From NCBI GenBank assembly GCA_963513935.1, contig OY740768.1:66204231-66268230 (forward strand): a stretch of DNA of 64,000 nucleotides. Direction: 5' to 3'. The translations under genes and the position numbers were made by a program. Of this stretch, positions 12,147 to 24,890 are shown in pieces. The notes under the pieces were generated by a model that did not search any database, was not told the DNA's origin, and worked only from the letters and a program-made list of their open reading frames with translations. Position 1 is the stretch's first letter. Each line of letters opens with the position of its first letter. Source of the DNA: Aphrophora alni. Lineage: Eukaryota > Arthropoda > Insecta > Hemiptera > Aphrophoridae.

Positions 12147-15100
12147 AATAAAAGTCTTTATTCCAGAGAATTGTGTTTCGTTTAGTGATTGAGGTTTCTA
12201 CGTGTGTTGGTCATTTAAAGTAAACACGTTAAATCATATCAACATCAAAATAGAAATCCGAAACGACACCCACGGGCTTATTTAAGATATGGTATCATTT
12301 AGGCTCGAGACGAAGAGAGAAGTTATAAGTCCGTTCTCAAAACCAGACGTGGTGAGGTATAGCTGTGTAGTATTATATTTTTGTTTCTATATTTTATGCC
12401 TAAATTACAACATGACTCGTTAGTTAACTGGGACCATAACGATTGGGTTTTAGCGAAGGCGCCCAATTCCCAATTCGGCCGTGTTTTCCTAATTTTAAAC
12501 GAGACAAGTTGACAATGGCTACGCTCAAATCCAGTTCTTTGGTTATAGTAATTGTGCTGTGTGAGTGGTTATTTAGTCCTTAGCTTTAATTCGGTAATGC
12601 AATATTAATAAAATTAATTCTTTCAAAGCTGGGAACTCCTATGGTGCATTGACAGAACTGGGATGAGAGATTTTAGTCTCGAATTGAGCATGGACCAAAA
12701 TCAGTATCGTTTTCAAAATGTAGACCATAAGTTAGGCCTAAGTGTAGCGTTACAACTACAATATGGTCTTGCAATCGTTGCAAAACATATTTCTATAGTT
12801 TACAATAAAATAGTTACTTTTGTACCAGAAGTATTTATCTGATGTATATCTGTAAAAGTTGAAAACAATTCTGTTTATTTTGTTTTATTTTATACTTAAT
12901 TGCTTTACATTTTTTTTTATAGTTAGTTTTTTATTTACTATTGTGAAAAAAGAAACCCATCCTAGCCTATTAAAGAATGTTTATTGATAGATTAATCGTC
13001 TCTTTTGCTTATTATAACAATTAAAGAGGACTTGCTAATCGATAAGATTACGTTTTAAAAAACAATGTTGCCCAATTTAGGTTTTTAACATTTATTTTTT
13101 CTGGAGTCCTCAGGAAGCACAATTTAGATCTGTGAATTATGATGCAGCGTCGTAATGAAGATTATATTACATGATTATATTATCAAGATTTGATTGTCAA
13201 TTTGTATCGTATAAACGTATAGTTACAATTTTAACAGCCACTACTTTAAAAGAAAATATTATTACTTCAAATATCTGTTAAATTATAGAAAAGAATTTCA
13301 GATCATATGATTTTTAACATAAATCTTAAGACAAGAAAAACAGAATCTAATTTTAAAATTTGATGGAGTGTTTCAAGGACTATACATTATTTTACATGTA
13401 TTAAATACCAATATAATATTTAGTTTAATCTAAATCTCTGTAATTAAATCGAACTTGCATGCAGTCTGCATAGAAGAGGAATGCGTACTTTTGGGCTTAG
13501 GTTAGGAGTACAGTTTGAAGAAGATATATGGAATGAAACGAGCCTTGGAAACTATTTGTGTTCTCTGTAACGTAATGAATCAATCCGTACCGCTTTATAA
13601 CTAACGGCCTCCCAACAATTTCCTTCCAAACGTGAGATTTAGTGTAAATACCGCAAATACCTCAGCATTCTTCTCCGTACATAAGTTTGGGGAGCTTTAC
13701 AAAACGTTTACAGGACTTAAAGTGTAAACGTTTTCATAACCGCTAGGCTTTGGGGAGGAGGTGGAAATTCATTACCGCTCTAGACTTCAGTGGCGGAGAA
13801 AGATTTTAAATCAGTATTTAACTTTGTTTAAAATATTTCAACCATGAGTAATAGGATTTATTGTTGGACTAAATGAAGGTCTCGATATTGAAAATATAAA
13901 CTGAATATTTAAAAACATAATAATCCGTCATTTTAATTCTTTATTTCATTTTGTGATTTAAAATGTTCCGATTTCACATTTTTTTTAAAATCTGAACAAC
14001 AAAGAGGAATCAGATCAGTTACATATGTTTTTTAATAACTATTATATTGTTCAGGAAAATTAAAATAGAAATCTGGAATTGTTATAGAAATATTACCGGA
14101 CAATAGATCAATTAAAAAACGCTTCAAATGATAAAATTTAAACAATACTGGTAATTATTTTTGTGTTGAGTCTTAAAAACAATCCTATAGATGGTGTTTT
14201 CTTTTAACGTTGATAAAAAATATAAATTAATAATCCTTTAATTCATACATAAATATTCAAATTATGCGTTCGATCTAATCATTTCCCATAGACTACGGTA
14301 GTTATAGCTCTGAAGAAAAATGGTATAGCTTATATTGTACAAAATAAAATGACTCCAAGTGACCCAAGATTTAAAATGATAAATCCATTATTAAAAATAT
14401 TCTCACGGTCCTTTAATTTTATTGCTTTATTTGTAAACAACTCACGTTGGTAAAAGTGGCGACGATATGTTGGTTGTACTGTTACACAAACCTGAGGTAT
14501 AGTTGTGGTTTCATTGTTTTACATTTGAATTTTTTTAATTTTAATTATAATACCGTCATTACTTATAAGTAGAACAATTATGATGAATAGATCTATTATT
14601 GATTATTAGAACAGAGTATTTTTTATTGAGTAACAACTTTCATTACTTTTCTCTTCCACTAATAAAACATTTGAAGTTACAATTCTGAATTCTTATTTTA
14701 CCATTAGAAGAACGTTTATTTAGTCCAGATTGTCAGTTACAAATATAAAATATAATTCCATCCAGAAAAAAAAGTTTATTTAAAAGAAGATAAGTGCTAA
14801 TCATCACCTTTGTTCACTTTAAACAATTTAATTAATTCTCATTTTTAAAATGTCATTGACTTTGCTCCTGTGTTAAAATAACTATAGAATGTAAAACAAT
14901 TGGAATGTATTGGCAATAGAAAAATTCTCGCATACACGACATATCGTCGGAAACCATGTTTTGAAGTTGTTTTAACAAGTTACATGTTGTGAAACTGTAT
15001 CAAAGGGACAAAAAAAGTCATAATATACAATTTGAGTTGAAGACCGCCGGACACATATATAACTACAAGACAGTTGACATGTTCCTCGACATCTAATCGT

Positions 15101-15939
15101 CTCCCCGCGTGCATTCCAAACACACAAACAGACGGAATAACAATGACAAGAGTAAAGTAGGCACCAATTTGCACTTCTACTATAAGAACACTTCTTCCGA
15201 ATAAGGAAGCCGAGGGGTGACGATCCGAATTTCAAATGAGACAAGACAAACGACGAATTTTGAATCGCATTTGGAAAAGTCCCTTCGCTGCTTCCCCTTC
15301 CCCGTTGTCTTAGTTTGCATAACATAGCGATTCGCACCCTCTCGGTTAATTTATTTTGGGTTAGAAAACCATAGCTTACCTGTCAGGTCTGTTCTGGCTC
15401 CATCAGTCAAACTCAGGCAGATGTGTGACTACATTATACCGCAAAACTTCCCCTGAGCTAACCTTTATTCGATTTATTTCTACTTTTCCATTCTGCTTTG
15501 AATTAAAATGCCATTCTGAATTTGCCACATTTCTTGCTTGAGTTGATTAATTCGTTTTTAAGATGGATACTACTGTATTTACGTTGATAAGAATGCTTGA
15601 AGATTGCATTATGTTGATTCATCAAGAGAATATACCGTGGATAAATACATTTATTATTTGTTAAACAAACACATTTTAAAATTGTAGTCGACGTTCAAAA
15701 ATAATTCCCAAAGCAGGACGTAATGTTTTACATCCTTAATCCTGTGTTGAGTCAATAGCTTTGGTAACCAATCATTTGGGTTGAGCGAACGAAGAGAGTG
15801 AAGCTACTTTGGCAGAAAGTTGATATATAAATGTAACTAAAGCTGTATATCGAAAACTATGTGACCAACCATCACGATTATAACTTGGCAAAGTGTCAGT
15901 CATGATGGAGGCAGATTTTTTATTTTGTCCAGAGTCAGA
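12147..15939. other. AT-rich non-coding stretch
   Basis: No gene supported. The segment at about 15040-15340 is GC-richer and contains overlapping frames of up to 121 residues on the - strand, but they show no domain, no compositional bias and no splice context. Confidence 0.5.
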
Positions 15940-16131
15940 AGTTCTAATTGATCAAAAATATCAAATACACTATGCCTTCAGAAACTTACAAATCAGCTAT
16001 CATTTTTTCTAACGTTTAAACAATTTCAGTATTCGCTATCTAACAATGATTTATTAGAATAACCATAAAATCAATTTGAGTTTAGGTTAACCATATAGAT
16101 TTACCACAGATTGTCTTAGTAATATATATTA
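15940..16131. repeat. Dispersed repeat family A, left part (interrupted copy)
   Basis: Aligns with the left half of 24430-24890. Shared landmarks are AACTTACAAATCA, then ATAACCATAAAATC.ATTTGAG.TTAGGT, then a run ending in AATATAT. The family A sequence stops at 16131 and resumes after 17698, so the DDE transposon inserted into it. Confidence 0.75.
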
Positions 16132-16864
16132 TACAGATGGTAAAATAAGTCGTGATTCACATCGATATAATTTCAATGTATTGCTATATCAATGTAAAAC
16201 CTCTATCATACCTTTTATAACACATTTCTGGTGTTTACCCCCTAACCCCCCGTTTAAATTGTTTACCCCCTTTTGAAAGACGAGGGAGGGGGTAAAGGAC
16301 TCACTTTCATTTTTTAAATGGCAACTCCTATCTTGTGACATATCATTGGAAAGGTCTTTATAGAAAAATAATGGCACCTCCAAAAGGTTTCTAGTACATC
16401 TCTGGCAAAAGTTACATAAAAAATTAGTTGTGACTGACTTCCGTATCTCTTAGCTGTTTTAATGTAACAAGTGTTCGACTTATACAAGTACTTTCATGAC
16501 AAACGACAATGTCAATCGACACAACTGTCGTTATTAGACAGATAGAAATCCACATTGTATGTAGAGGCTCATACGTAAATGTTTGGGCAGATTTAGTTAA
16601 CAAAAAGTTGGTTGAACCGCTTATAAGGGAAACTTAAACTCCCAGAGTTATTTAGAGATGATTGCACTCCAAAGTATTTTGAACATGAACAGAAAACATA
16701 TGGTTGCTACAAGATGGAGCACCACCACACTACTGGAGTGATGTACTACAATACACCATACTGTACTATACTGGTGTGATATTAAATGTTGAGCTTGACT
16801 TATGAGAAAAACTATACAGATAACAAACACACAGAACACAATTCTCATAAAAAAATACGCCTAA

Positions 16865-16909
16865 GTATCAGACGCGTTTCAACGACAAGGTCGTCCTCTT
16901 CAGTGATAC
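16865..16909 (-). ncRNA. Hammerhead-like motif, left palindrome arm
   Basis: Mirror copy of the motif at 16984-17028, read on the - strand. It has the same stem I hexamers GTATCA and TGATAC, the same CTGAAGA, stem-loop, GAAA and GCGTC, with no difference seen over 45 bp. That identity means the palindrome formed recently or is kept in step by conversion. Confidence 0.45.
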
Positions 16910-16983
16910 ACCAGCTACACCAACCAAACCAGTTGGTTGTGGTGTAGTTGGTTACTAGTTGTGGATTGGTTGGTGTAGCTGGT

Positions 16984-17028
16984 GTATCACTGAAGAGGAC
17001 GACCTTGTCGTTGAAACGCGTCTGATAC
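16984..17028 (+). ncRNA. Hammerhead-like motif, right palindrome arm
   Basis: The pieces in order are: stem I 5' strand GTATCA (16984-16989), CTGAAGA (16990-16996), one extra G, a six-pair stem GACGAC/GTCGTT with a CTT loop, GAAA (17013-17016), a two-pair stem III AC/GT with a GC loop, the GTC triplet ending at 17022, and stem I 3' strand TGATAC (17023-17028). The hexamers are perfectly complementary and abut the core. The layout, including the single extra base before stem II, repeats that at 12.1 kb although the stem sequences differ, which argues for a conserved fold. Cleavage is untested. Confidence 0.5.
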
Positions 17029-17698
17029 TTAGGCGTATTTTGTTTTATGAGAATTGTGTTCTGTGTGTTTGTTATACTGTATACTGGTGTTATGTTAGAC
17101 AATATTTTTTTTCGAGAAGGTGGATAGGCAGAAGAGGCGCTGAGGAATGGCCAGCAAGGTCTCTTGACCTTAATTCACTACAATATTTCTTTTGGGGGTC
17201 ATATGAAAAATATTGTTTATGAAATTAAGCCATTTGATGTCCATGGATCTACAGGGTAGAATTTTACAAAAAAGATCAATCCACTCCAAGAGAATCTTTT
17301 GCGAATGCTGTCTCAGTTTTTTTACATACGGCTATCACACTGCTAAACCACCGCAGGTCACCAATTCAACCACTTGTTACATTAAAATAGGTAAAAGATA
17401 CGAAAGCTAGTCATAACTAATATCTTTTTATAACTTTTGCCAGGGATGTACTACAAACCTTTTGGATGTGCCATTATTTTTCTATTGCGCCTTACCTTTC
17501 TAATCATATCTCAGAAGATAGTTGTTGTCATTTAAAAATGAAAGTTACCCCATTTATCCCCTCTTTCAAAAGGGGGCAAACATTTTAATCCCCCCTTAAA
17601 ACCAGAAAAAGTGTTATGATAGGTATGGTAGAAATTTTACGTTGATATATCCATTTAAATTATATCGATGTGTATCACGACCTATTTTACACTCTGTG

Positions 17699-18010
17699 TA
17701 TTATTTCTGTTGTGCCACATACATGCCTATTTTAAAGTTTTTTCTCTTTTAGTGACAAAATTATTGTTAACACTTTCTTACACAAAGTTTCTTAAAGATA
17801 AGACAAAAGTTCAAATAGATTACTCGAGGAATCTGAATATTAATCTTCTTTTAAAATTTTTAGTTCTTAGGGTTTTTATGTTTTTTGAACAATAATTGTT
17901 CATTTGGAATAAATAAATAAAACTATTAAACTTGCTCGCTACAGTGAATGTCATTATTTGTTGATGACCTAGTTTATAGTTTTAAACTTCCAATAAAGTG
18001 AATGCGAGGG
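17699..18010. repeat. Dispersed repeat family A, right part (interrupted copy)
   Basis: Continues the alignment with 24430-24890 after the transposon. Shared blocks are TTATTTCTGT/TTATTTATGT, GCCTATT, TTAGTGACAAAA or GGTTGACAAAA, TTGTTCATTTGGA or TTGCTCATTTGGA, and TTGTTGA.GACCTAGTT. It then fades into unrelated sequence. Confidence 0.75.
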
Positions 18011-21000
18011 AAAACGTAATAACATTAAGTTTTATAGAAAGTAGTGTTTAGATATTCGTAATTTCCGTTTTTAAAGTAGATAGGAAATTATACAAAATTA
18101 TTGTTGATAGCCTATTTAAAAGCTCACTTAAAATGTTTTGTGCAAAATTTCTTGAAAGTCTTTAAGACGTTTCTTTATGAATTAATTTTGTTGTTGTGGA
18201 AATAAATGTTATTCATTTATTGATAATAACAGAGTAAATGTTATATCTGAAAAAAACAAAAGACAAACCAACTCTGAAGTCTTTATATATTAATATTATA
18301 AATTATATATTTTAACCTGAATTCATATCCTTCGAGAAAGCGTAAAAAAATGTAAAAATAAAATAGGTATAGAGTAAAGTGCAAAACATGTATCGTAAAC
18401 ATTAGTGATACTTCAGTCTGTCTCGGTCTAGGTCTTATGATAAAATATCACAGTATTTATTAATTATTTACTCTCTCACTTATAAGTAGGATAGAGAGAG
18501 TATTGTGATAAAGCAAATAGTCGGTGTTAAATTGTCCATAGTTATATACGTTTTGTAGCTCCACGAATCCAACAAAAATGGTTTTGGGACTCGAGTCTGT
18601 CTGTCTATCTGTTGGGTTTACAGTAGGATACAGTCCAAACAGGTGGATCGATGTTAATCATATTTACGAATGCACGTGACATATTTCGTTCGATTCTTGA
18701 GGGGGGGGTTTCTCTTTTTTAATAAGTTAAAAACCAAAACACAAAACTTTGGTTGTATCAGAATCTGTTCTTACCAATGTAAGCAAATATAAGGGACAAG
18801 AACTAATCGTTTATTTCTCTAAAATTGCCAAATCTTGAGTTATCATTCAAACGACGAGGTAGAATATCCCAAAATCGGTTCAAGAAATTTCGAATCAAAT
18901 TTTAATATAATGTGAAGGGAATGATATCAAACTAAATTCCTGGAAGTGTAGTCTCGTCTCATATCGATCTCGATTTTCTTCGAAAACAAGTTAATATATC
19001 TAATACGTACCTATCAAGTTTTACATTGTAGAATATTATTGTTAATTAATTTAAAGAATAATAAAAAATATTTATTTTTTAAAAGGATTATGAACCATAT
19101 TTAGGAATTATGGAACAAAGAAAAAGTCTTATTCCAAGTCTAAAGAATAGAATAACTTTGTGCAAGAATTTAACTCCAGATTGTAAGGGAGCGCACTAAA
19201 TGATCAATGTAAATGGATTGTACTCAGATGTTTGATTACGTTGACCATTTAAGGTAGATCGACTCACCCCGCCCCAGTCACGATACACCCATGTCTGTTG
19301 ACACAAATCAAGGTGCCATTAAATATTCCGCTGAATTGATTCCGTCAGTAAAACAAATAACGGATGTCGAAATGACTCAAATAATGGATAAACACGGAGA
19401 ATGTCGGAAATGCACGAATTTATAGCTTTATAAGCTAACAGTGACGTTTTGACATATTTACAACATAACAGTCCCCATAGCGCTCGATAAGATATAGTTT
19501 ATATTGTGAACAAGATACATACAGTGATGTTGATATAGAACAAATAAGTGTTAAAGAACAAAGTCGATTTTTTGTGACAATTTTGTTCATGAATTGAAAC
19601 AATTTGTCTTAAAAATAAAGAAATTATAACAGTTTAAGATAAAAGTGTTTTATTTTTTATTATCCTTTAATCATATTTGACATCTGACATGGTCGCTTTC
19701 TTACATTCAAGAAATCTATTCCTTTGTTTTAAATTAACTAGAATACAGAACAGCTTGGTGAAGGAACAGTTTGGTATTTTTGTACGAAGTAATGTATTTT
19801 TTATTACTTACAAAGTATATGGTAAGTTTGGTAATCGAAAAAAAATGTCGACCTTCGTTTTTAACTTATGTTAACGTTTCATAATCTTAGAAAAGTTAAA
19901 AAGTGATTTTTGACTTTTTGTCAGTCCATCATCGTTGCCGTCTGTAGGTAAGAACGATAGCAACCCCAAAATTAAATTATCAACATAAAATTTTGTATAG
20001 GTGAAGCCAAGTTATTGAGGTATAAAAACATCTTAAATCAGCAACCGTTTAAACTTTATGATTCATTTTATCTTCAATGATTGTATAAACTTTTTTTACT
20101 AGCGGATCAAATTTGGTGTCAATCGGATTACTCGTTTAGTTTTTTTATTATTCTTATAAGTTTTATAGGTTTTTATATTAGTCATCGCTTCCTTTCAACT
20201 TTTCGTAAAAACTAAAGTAATTAAAATACAATCCAATGACCACTTTATTTTCGAAATTCTATGTTACTCGATTTATTTCATTTCGCTAAATATTAAGTCT
20301 ACACAAACGAATGACCAAAACACGAACCTACATTAATAAAAACCCACTGCCAGAATCTATCACAGTTGGAACTCCTTCGCGTGTATGTAATTACATAGTT
20401 CTCCTGCAGCAATTTGAAGCCGGATGAACCAAACGCTTTCTTATTCAATTCCCCGGCCAATCCGTTCTTTAGAGTTTCTAATTTTTGCATGCCGACCTAA
20501 AGTAATAATGCGATAGGCTAATTTTCCAAATAATGGCTTTTATGAATTGTTCCCAAATTTTTAAGCAATAGTGTTTTATTACACGCACATTCGAGGCTTG
20601 TTCTGCAGAATATACAAATATTTAATAGAAGTCTATTAAGTAAATAATCACAGGTAATTTACTTCAGCACGAATATACTTGCTTGTTTTTAAATATATAA
20701 TTATTTTCAAACTAGTATTAATTATATTCCCACTTTCCCTAGTTTAGAGTTTTATACATTTTATGTTTGTTGTAAGGTTAATTTTAAGACCCTGTACTAT
20801 CCCTTGTTCATATATAATAATTAGTGAACGAAACGTATTGTGATGGCAACAATAATATTACTTTGATGATTTAGAAGTTTTAAGTATCTCTGAAAAATAT
20901 CTTATGCAATGATATTCGACAATGACTTACGACTGTAACCTAAACAATATTGATTCAGGTAGCCTACATATGAATATCTTTTTGTTATGATAAGTGAAAA

Positions 21001-24000
21001 TTTAACGATAACTGTCTGTCTTAATATCTTAAAAATACTAAAATTCCCGATTTTATCAAAATTAACTCTTACTATTTTCGTTTACTGTTTCCAAAATTTA
21101 CTTTCTACTACCCAAACAATACGTAGCTCTATGCCTATATCTACAAAATAGCAGTTAGGGAAGAAAGTGAAAACTATTATCTTGGATGCCTAAAAATTAT
21201 AATATTATATTGAGAAATTGTGGTAAAATATGATTATTAATTATCCTAACATGGATGTCAAGATAAATTAATAGAAAATTACGGTTCATGAGTAAATTAG
21301 AAAATTCCAAAATTAACCTTGACTGCCGTTGGATTAGTTTCGGTTTTTTATAAATATTACTAACTGTTATTTTCTTTGTAATGTAAAGGTCCCCTGCATT
21401 TATTGCACCAACTTGATAAATTAAATACTTGACATTAAGAACAAAAATAAGTCGATTTTTAAATTTTAATTATTTTTAGTAATTTATTCATCTTGGGTGA
21501 GTGTAGCTCCTCGTGCTTTATTAAATAAATAAAAAACAAAAAAGAAACATGTAGCAATATCTTACGAACTAGATAAAGGCAATAACCACTTGTCAGAAAT
21601 AAGAAACTTTTCGGAATATATTTTTAGAGTGACGTGCATCATTCGTCAACGTTGATGAAGACGTGTTTGTCGTTTCAGAAATACGTTTCTTGCAGTCACT
21701 TTCCATCTCACAGCAGCTAAGAGTGTGCGTGTATGCGTGTAGCCGAGTAAATCACGTGGAATGTGACAGGTTATTTGATAGCGTAGAACCGGCTTACATT
21801 TATCTTTTTTGCTAATCCTTGCATGCAAGAAGATCGCGTATCTGCTAAGTTTAAAAAATGCGCTCAAGGACGCAAGAGTTAAAGATGTTATAATGGAAGG
21901 AAAAGTAAAGCCGCATTCCAGCTGCGGTTCCGACTTGTATCAGCAACTCGATCCTTTATTGAGAAAGGACGAAGGAAAAAACTTTGAAAAAAAATATATA
22001 ATGCATTCTTGGGGCTTGAAACAATATATTTTTGTCGTAAGGGGAAACTCTGTGGATGCATCTGTGGTTGGAAGCGCATTGTAACAATGCATTCTGACAT
22101 CTGGTGTAACACCACGTGACTTTTGTGGTTCAATCTGTGATCGTTCATTGTTTATTTGTCATATTCCGTCACAGGGAAACAAATTGATAGATTTTCAATG
22201 ATGGATTATCATGGTAGATTTCGTTTTGGTACTGTAATTTGACTTTAAAAATGATAAAAGAATAAAATTACATAAAACTGAATTCATAATTATTACATAT
22301 TCTTAGATGTATATATTTTAAAGTTCCACATAAAAATACATTTTTAACATTTATTTCTGGACTGTTAGAAAATCTGAATTTGTCAATACATGATAATTGA
22401 ATTATATCATCGCTCACTACAAAAAAAAAAAAAGTGTTCTATTCGTTACTTGAACAAAGTCTTACAAATAGGACATATATTTTGTTTAACATAGGACAAT
22501 ATATTCATACACGAAGCGTATTTAGAAGCATTGCGTAAATTATATACCTTTATATCAAATATATTCATCGTGTTCAGTAATGAAGTGAAGGTAGATTCAA
22601 AGAAATCTATATCAATGTATATTTTATTCAAGACATCATTAAAACTAATTCAGAAAACGTAGAGAAGAAAAACCAAGACAACTACGTTATACATTTCTTA
22701 TGTGCATTATAATATAATTTGTCGAGAGATTTAATCTAGGTGCTTAAGTTATGTGTAATATTTTGAATTGTACCATAAAACATCGTGGCAACAATGTATA
22801 TGACTTCTCAGCTAACCATTCACATTCAATCCTGTTTTGAAACAAACTTTTAATCGGTGATCAAATCATTTAAACTAGACTATCGGTTATCCTACTGAAA
22901 TTTGTACTAAACCTGTCACACTTCATTGTTTACCATCTCTACGCCCAAACCGACGAATTCCGTATTTATTTATTTTTTAACTAGGAGAATAGGCTATATT
23001 ATATTTTCACAGAATGAAAAGTTTATGTTTTATAATTACAGTAATTATAACATGGATGGCTGTATTATTTAATATACATTGATCTTGTATTACCAACACC
23101 AACGTCAAAGCTAGTTGGTTAAGTACAGAATATTCCTTAAACCGGATATTAAAATTAGTCTTAATTAAATACTTATCCTATTTAAATATGGCATTAAGAA
23201 TGACCGCATCGAAACGCAGTTAATTGAATTGAAATGTCTTCGCACGACAACCGTTTCTCTATCTACGCCGTCCAGACGGTCAAGCACAGCTTTTAACAAG
23301 TGTTGAAGTGGTTTTAATTACTCACATTCGTGCAAGATAGGCGATCGGACGTGGCTATTTCACGCGTTGTTGGGCGTCTTCATTTCGCGCTTCGATCAGA
23401 TAAAGTAGGTTGCAATAACTGAAAACAAACACAATAAGAGGTAAATTTGTTGATTAATGGTTGGCAACACTCAAGGGTACGACGACTACCGTCTTGTGCT
23501 ACCCTAGATGATTTATTTCCGTCTAATTAGCTGACCAGTGATGTATAGAGACACCCTGAAGGCGTGTTGGGAAACATGGGATTGACTCTATGCCAACAGG
23601 GAGAAGGGAAAACCTACTGTGCTAAATCGTAATTGCTTGTTATACTTCAATATAAGCACTTTTTAATCCTTTGAAAATAGTTTCAATGTTAATTAATTAT
23701 TGAACACATGTTGTATTCGTATAGTAAAAAATTCTCACAAATGTCCTGTATCTTTGTCTTCCCATTTTCAACATATTTATTTACGCTTCTGCTAAAGGTG
23801 AACAATTTTTTTTATTTTCCAACGATTTATTATTATTTACAATATGATGCTGTCCATCTATGCAAGTCACTTATGTGTTTTTTAATATAAATAATATTTA
23901 ATAAATGAAAAATTTAATTTTTGTCCGTCAAACGAAGAAAATAACAAAAACATCATTAAATATATTTGTCTGGATTAATATATTTTACTTCTTTTTTTTG

Positions 24001-24429
24001 TAAAATATTATACATTATTATGAAAATAATAAAATGACAATGTTTAATTTCTTGTTAAAATGTAGTTTTTCTTTCATCTTCTATTTGAATTCATTTTATT
24101 TTGTTCGTTTTATTTGTATATCAATTATTACCTTCTTCAAATTTTAAATTTTGTCATGTTAATATCCTTCTTAATTGTGAGTTTATACATTTACTTAAAA
24201 TGAACTTGCCTAAAATAAAAAAGGTGTTATAAGACAATTTCAATAACTGAGTTTTAATAATGTAATTTAATTGGAGCGAATTCCACTACTTTAACGGAAG
24301 GTTGAAATTGAAAAGTAACTAACTTTTTATCTCGAAATCTATTCCACTTTCGTGATTTTATACACATAATAAAAACTCGACAATGTTAAAGCACGTCGTG
24401 GCGAAGACGTAATTTCAATATTTGACTCG
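18011..24429. other. AT-rich non-coding stretch with GC-richer patches
   Basis: No gene supported. GC-richer patches lie at about 20300-20500, 21640-22150 and 23200-23620. Frames there (up to 91 residues) have no recognisable domain. They could be regulatory DNA of the host gene or remnants of insertions. A repeat D fragment lies at 19890-20010, and a run of eight or nine G lies near 18702. Confidence 0.45.
19890..20010. repeat. Dispersed repeat family D, copy 2
   Basis: Diverged copy of the element at 11200-11330. AAAAAGTGATTTTTGAC is followed at similar spacing by GTCTGTAGGTAAGAACGATAGC and a CAACATAAAATTTTGTA-like tail. Function and class unknown. Confidence 0.55.
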
Positions 24430-24890
24430 AGTCGAAAGTTGTGATAAAAATGTCAAAAACACTAAGTGTAAAGTAACTTACAAATCATCTGTCTATTTCT
24501 TGAAAGTTTAAACTATCTAAAAATTATTAAAAACTGGTACAATTAAAATAACCATAAAATCTATTTGAGGTTAGGTAAATCAACTAAATTCAAGAATGAT
24601 TTTATCATAATATATGTTATTTATGTTTGTCACCAGCCTATTATTATCTTTTCCATCTTTTGGTTGACAAAACTATAGCAGAAAGATCACACACATTTTC
24701 AAAAGAAGAATACAAGAGTTCAATAGCTTGAACTCCATCTGTTTGAATATTATTACTTAAAACTGTAAATGAACATTTTTCCTAAGGAATTTTCATGTTT
24801 TGTGTGCAATTAGTTGCTCATTTGGATCGAAACACATGACAATTGTTGACGACCTAGTTGTTATATAAGTACTTTAACAATGTATGCTAT
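24430..24890. repeat. Dispersed repeat family A, uninterrupted copy
   Basis: Matches 15940-16131 joined to 17699-18010 without the 1.57-kb transposon. Around 24605-24625 the sequence AATATATGTTATTTATG corresponds to the occupied site's left flank AATATATATTA plus right flank TATTATTTCTG. This makes it an empty-site reference within the same window. The similarity is clear but aged, with many substitutions and small gaps. Class unknown. Confidence 0.75.

Larger units (their letters stand above)
16778..17079. mobile_element. Palindromic insertion inside the transposase, with 11-bp duplication
   Basis: TATACTGGTGT occurs at 16767-16777 and again at 17080-17090, as a target duplication would. 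Between the copies is a near-perfect palindrome: about 105 bp per arm (about 16832-16937 and 16963-17072) around a short GGTTGT/TAGTTG-rich centre. The arms agree almost base for base. Each arm carries one hammerhead-like motif, so the motif lies on both strands. Penelope-like elements are known for variable-length duplications, inverted terminal arrangements and hammerhead motifs, so this may be a minimal non-autonomous relative. No reverse transcriptase is present. Confidence 0.65.
16520..17220 (+). pseudogene. Broken DDE transposase fragments
   Basis: Motifs occur in family order but in shifting frames: NPH near 16550, VNVWADLVNKKL at about 16576-16611, QDGAPPHYW at about 16707-16733, then, after the inserted palindrome, a piece resembling LDxxFP, and RRWIGRRG...EWPARSLDL...FFWG at about 17117-17200. 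These match the C-terminal DDE half of arthropod Tc1/mariner-type transposases, where QDGAPPHY carries the second catalytic D and the SPDL...DFFLWG region the third acidic residue. The N-terminal DNA-binding part is missing. At least three frameshifts and several stops rule out function. A T-rich run at about 17104-17112 marks one frameshift. Confidence 0.8.
16132..17698 (+). mobile_element. Decayed DDE (Tc1/mariner-like) transposon with long TIRs
   Basis: The two ends are imperfect inverted repeats of about 330 bp (16132-16470 with 17365-17698). The outermost shared block is GTAAAATA.GTCGTGAT.CACATCGATATAAT. Further in, the arms share polyC/polyG-rich blocks (16238-16300 with 17550-17605) and a TTTTGCCAG..ATGTACT block. 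A TA dinucleotide lies on each side (16130-16131 and 17699-17700), matching the TA target duplication of the Tc1/mariner superfamily. Fragments of a DDE transposase lie between the arms on the + strand. A palindrome has inserted into that gene. A paralogous copy of the surrounding repeat at 24.4-24.9 kb lacks the element, which confirms it as an insertion. Conserved TIRs around a ruined gene suggest past mobilisation in trans. Confidence 0.8.

Noticed and set aside
14972..15337. 121-residue - strand frame in a GC-richer patch
   Set aside because: No domain, no splice context, overlapping frames of similar length; likely chance.
21809..22084. 91-residue + strand frame with an overlapping 86-residue frame on the other strand
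   Set aside because: No recognisable motif and equally open on both strands; probably composition.
23205..23245. GAAACGCAGTT as a further ribozyme-like core
   Set aside because: No CTGANGA box at the right distance and no stem I.
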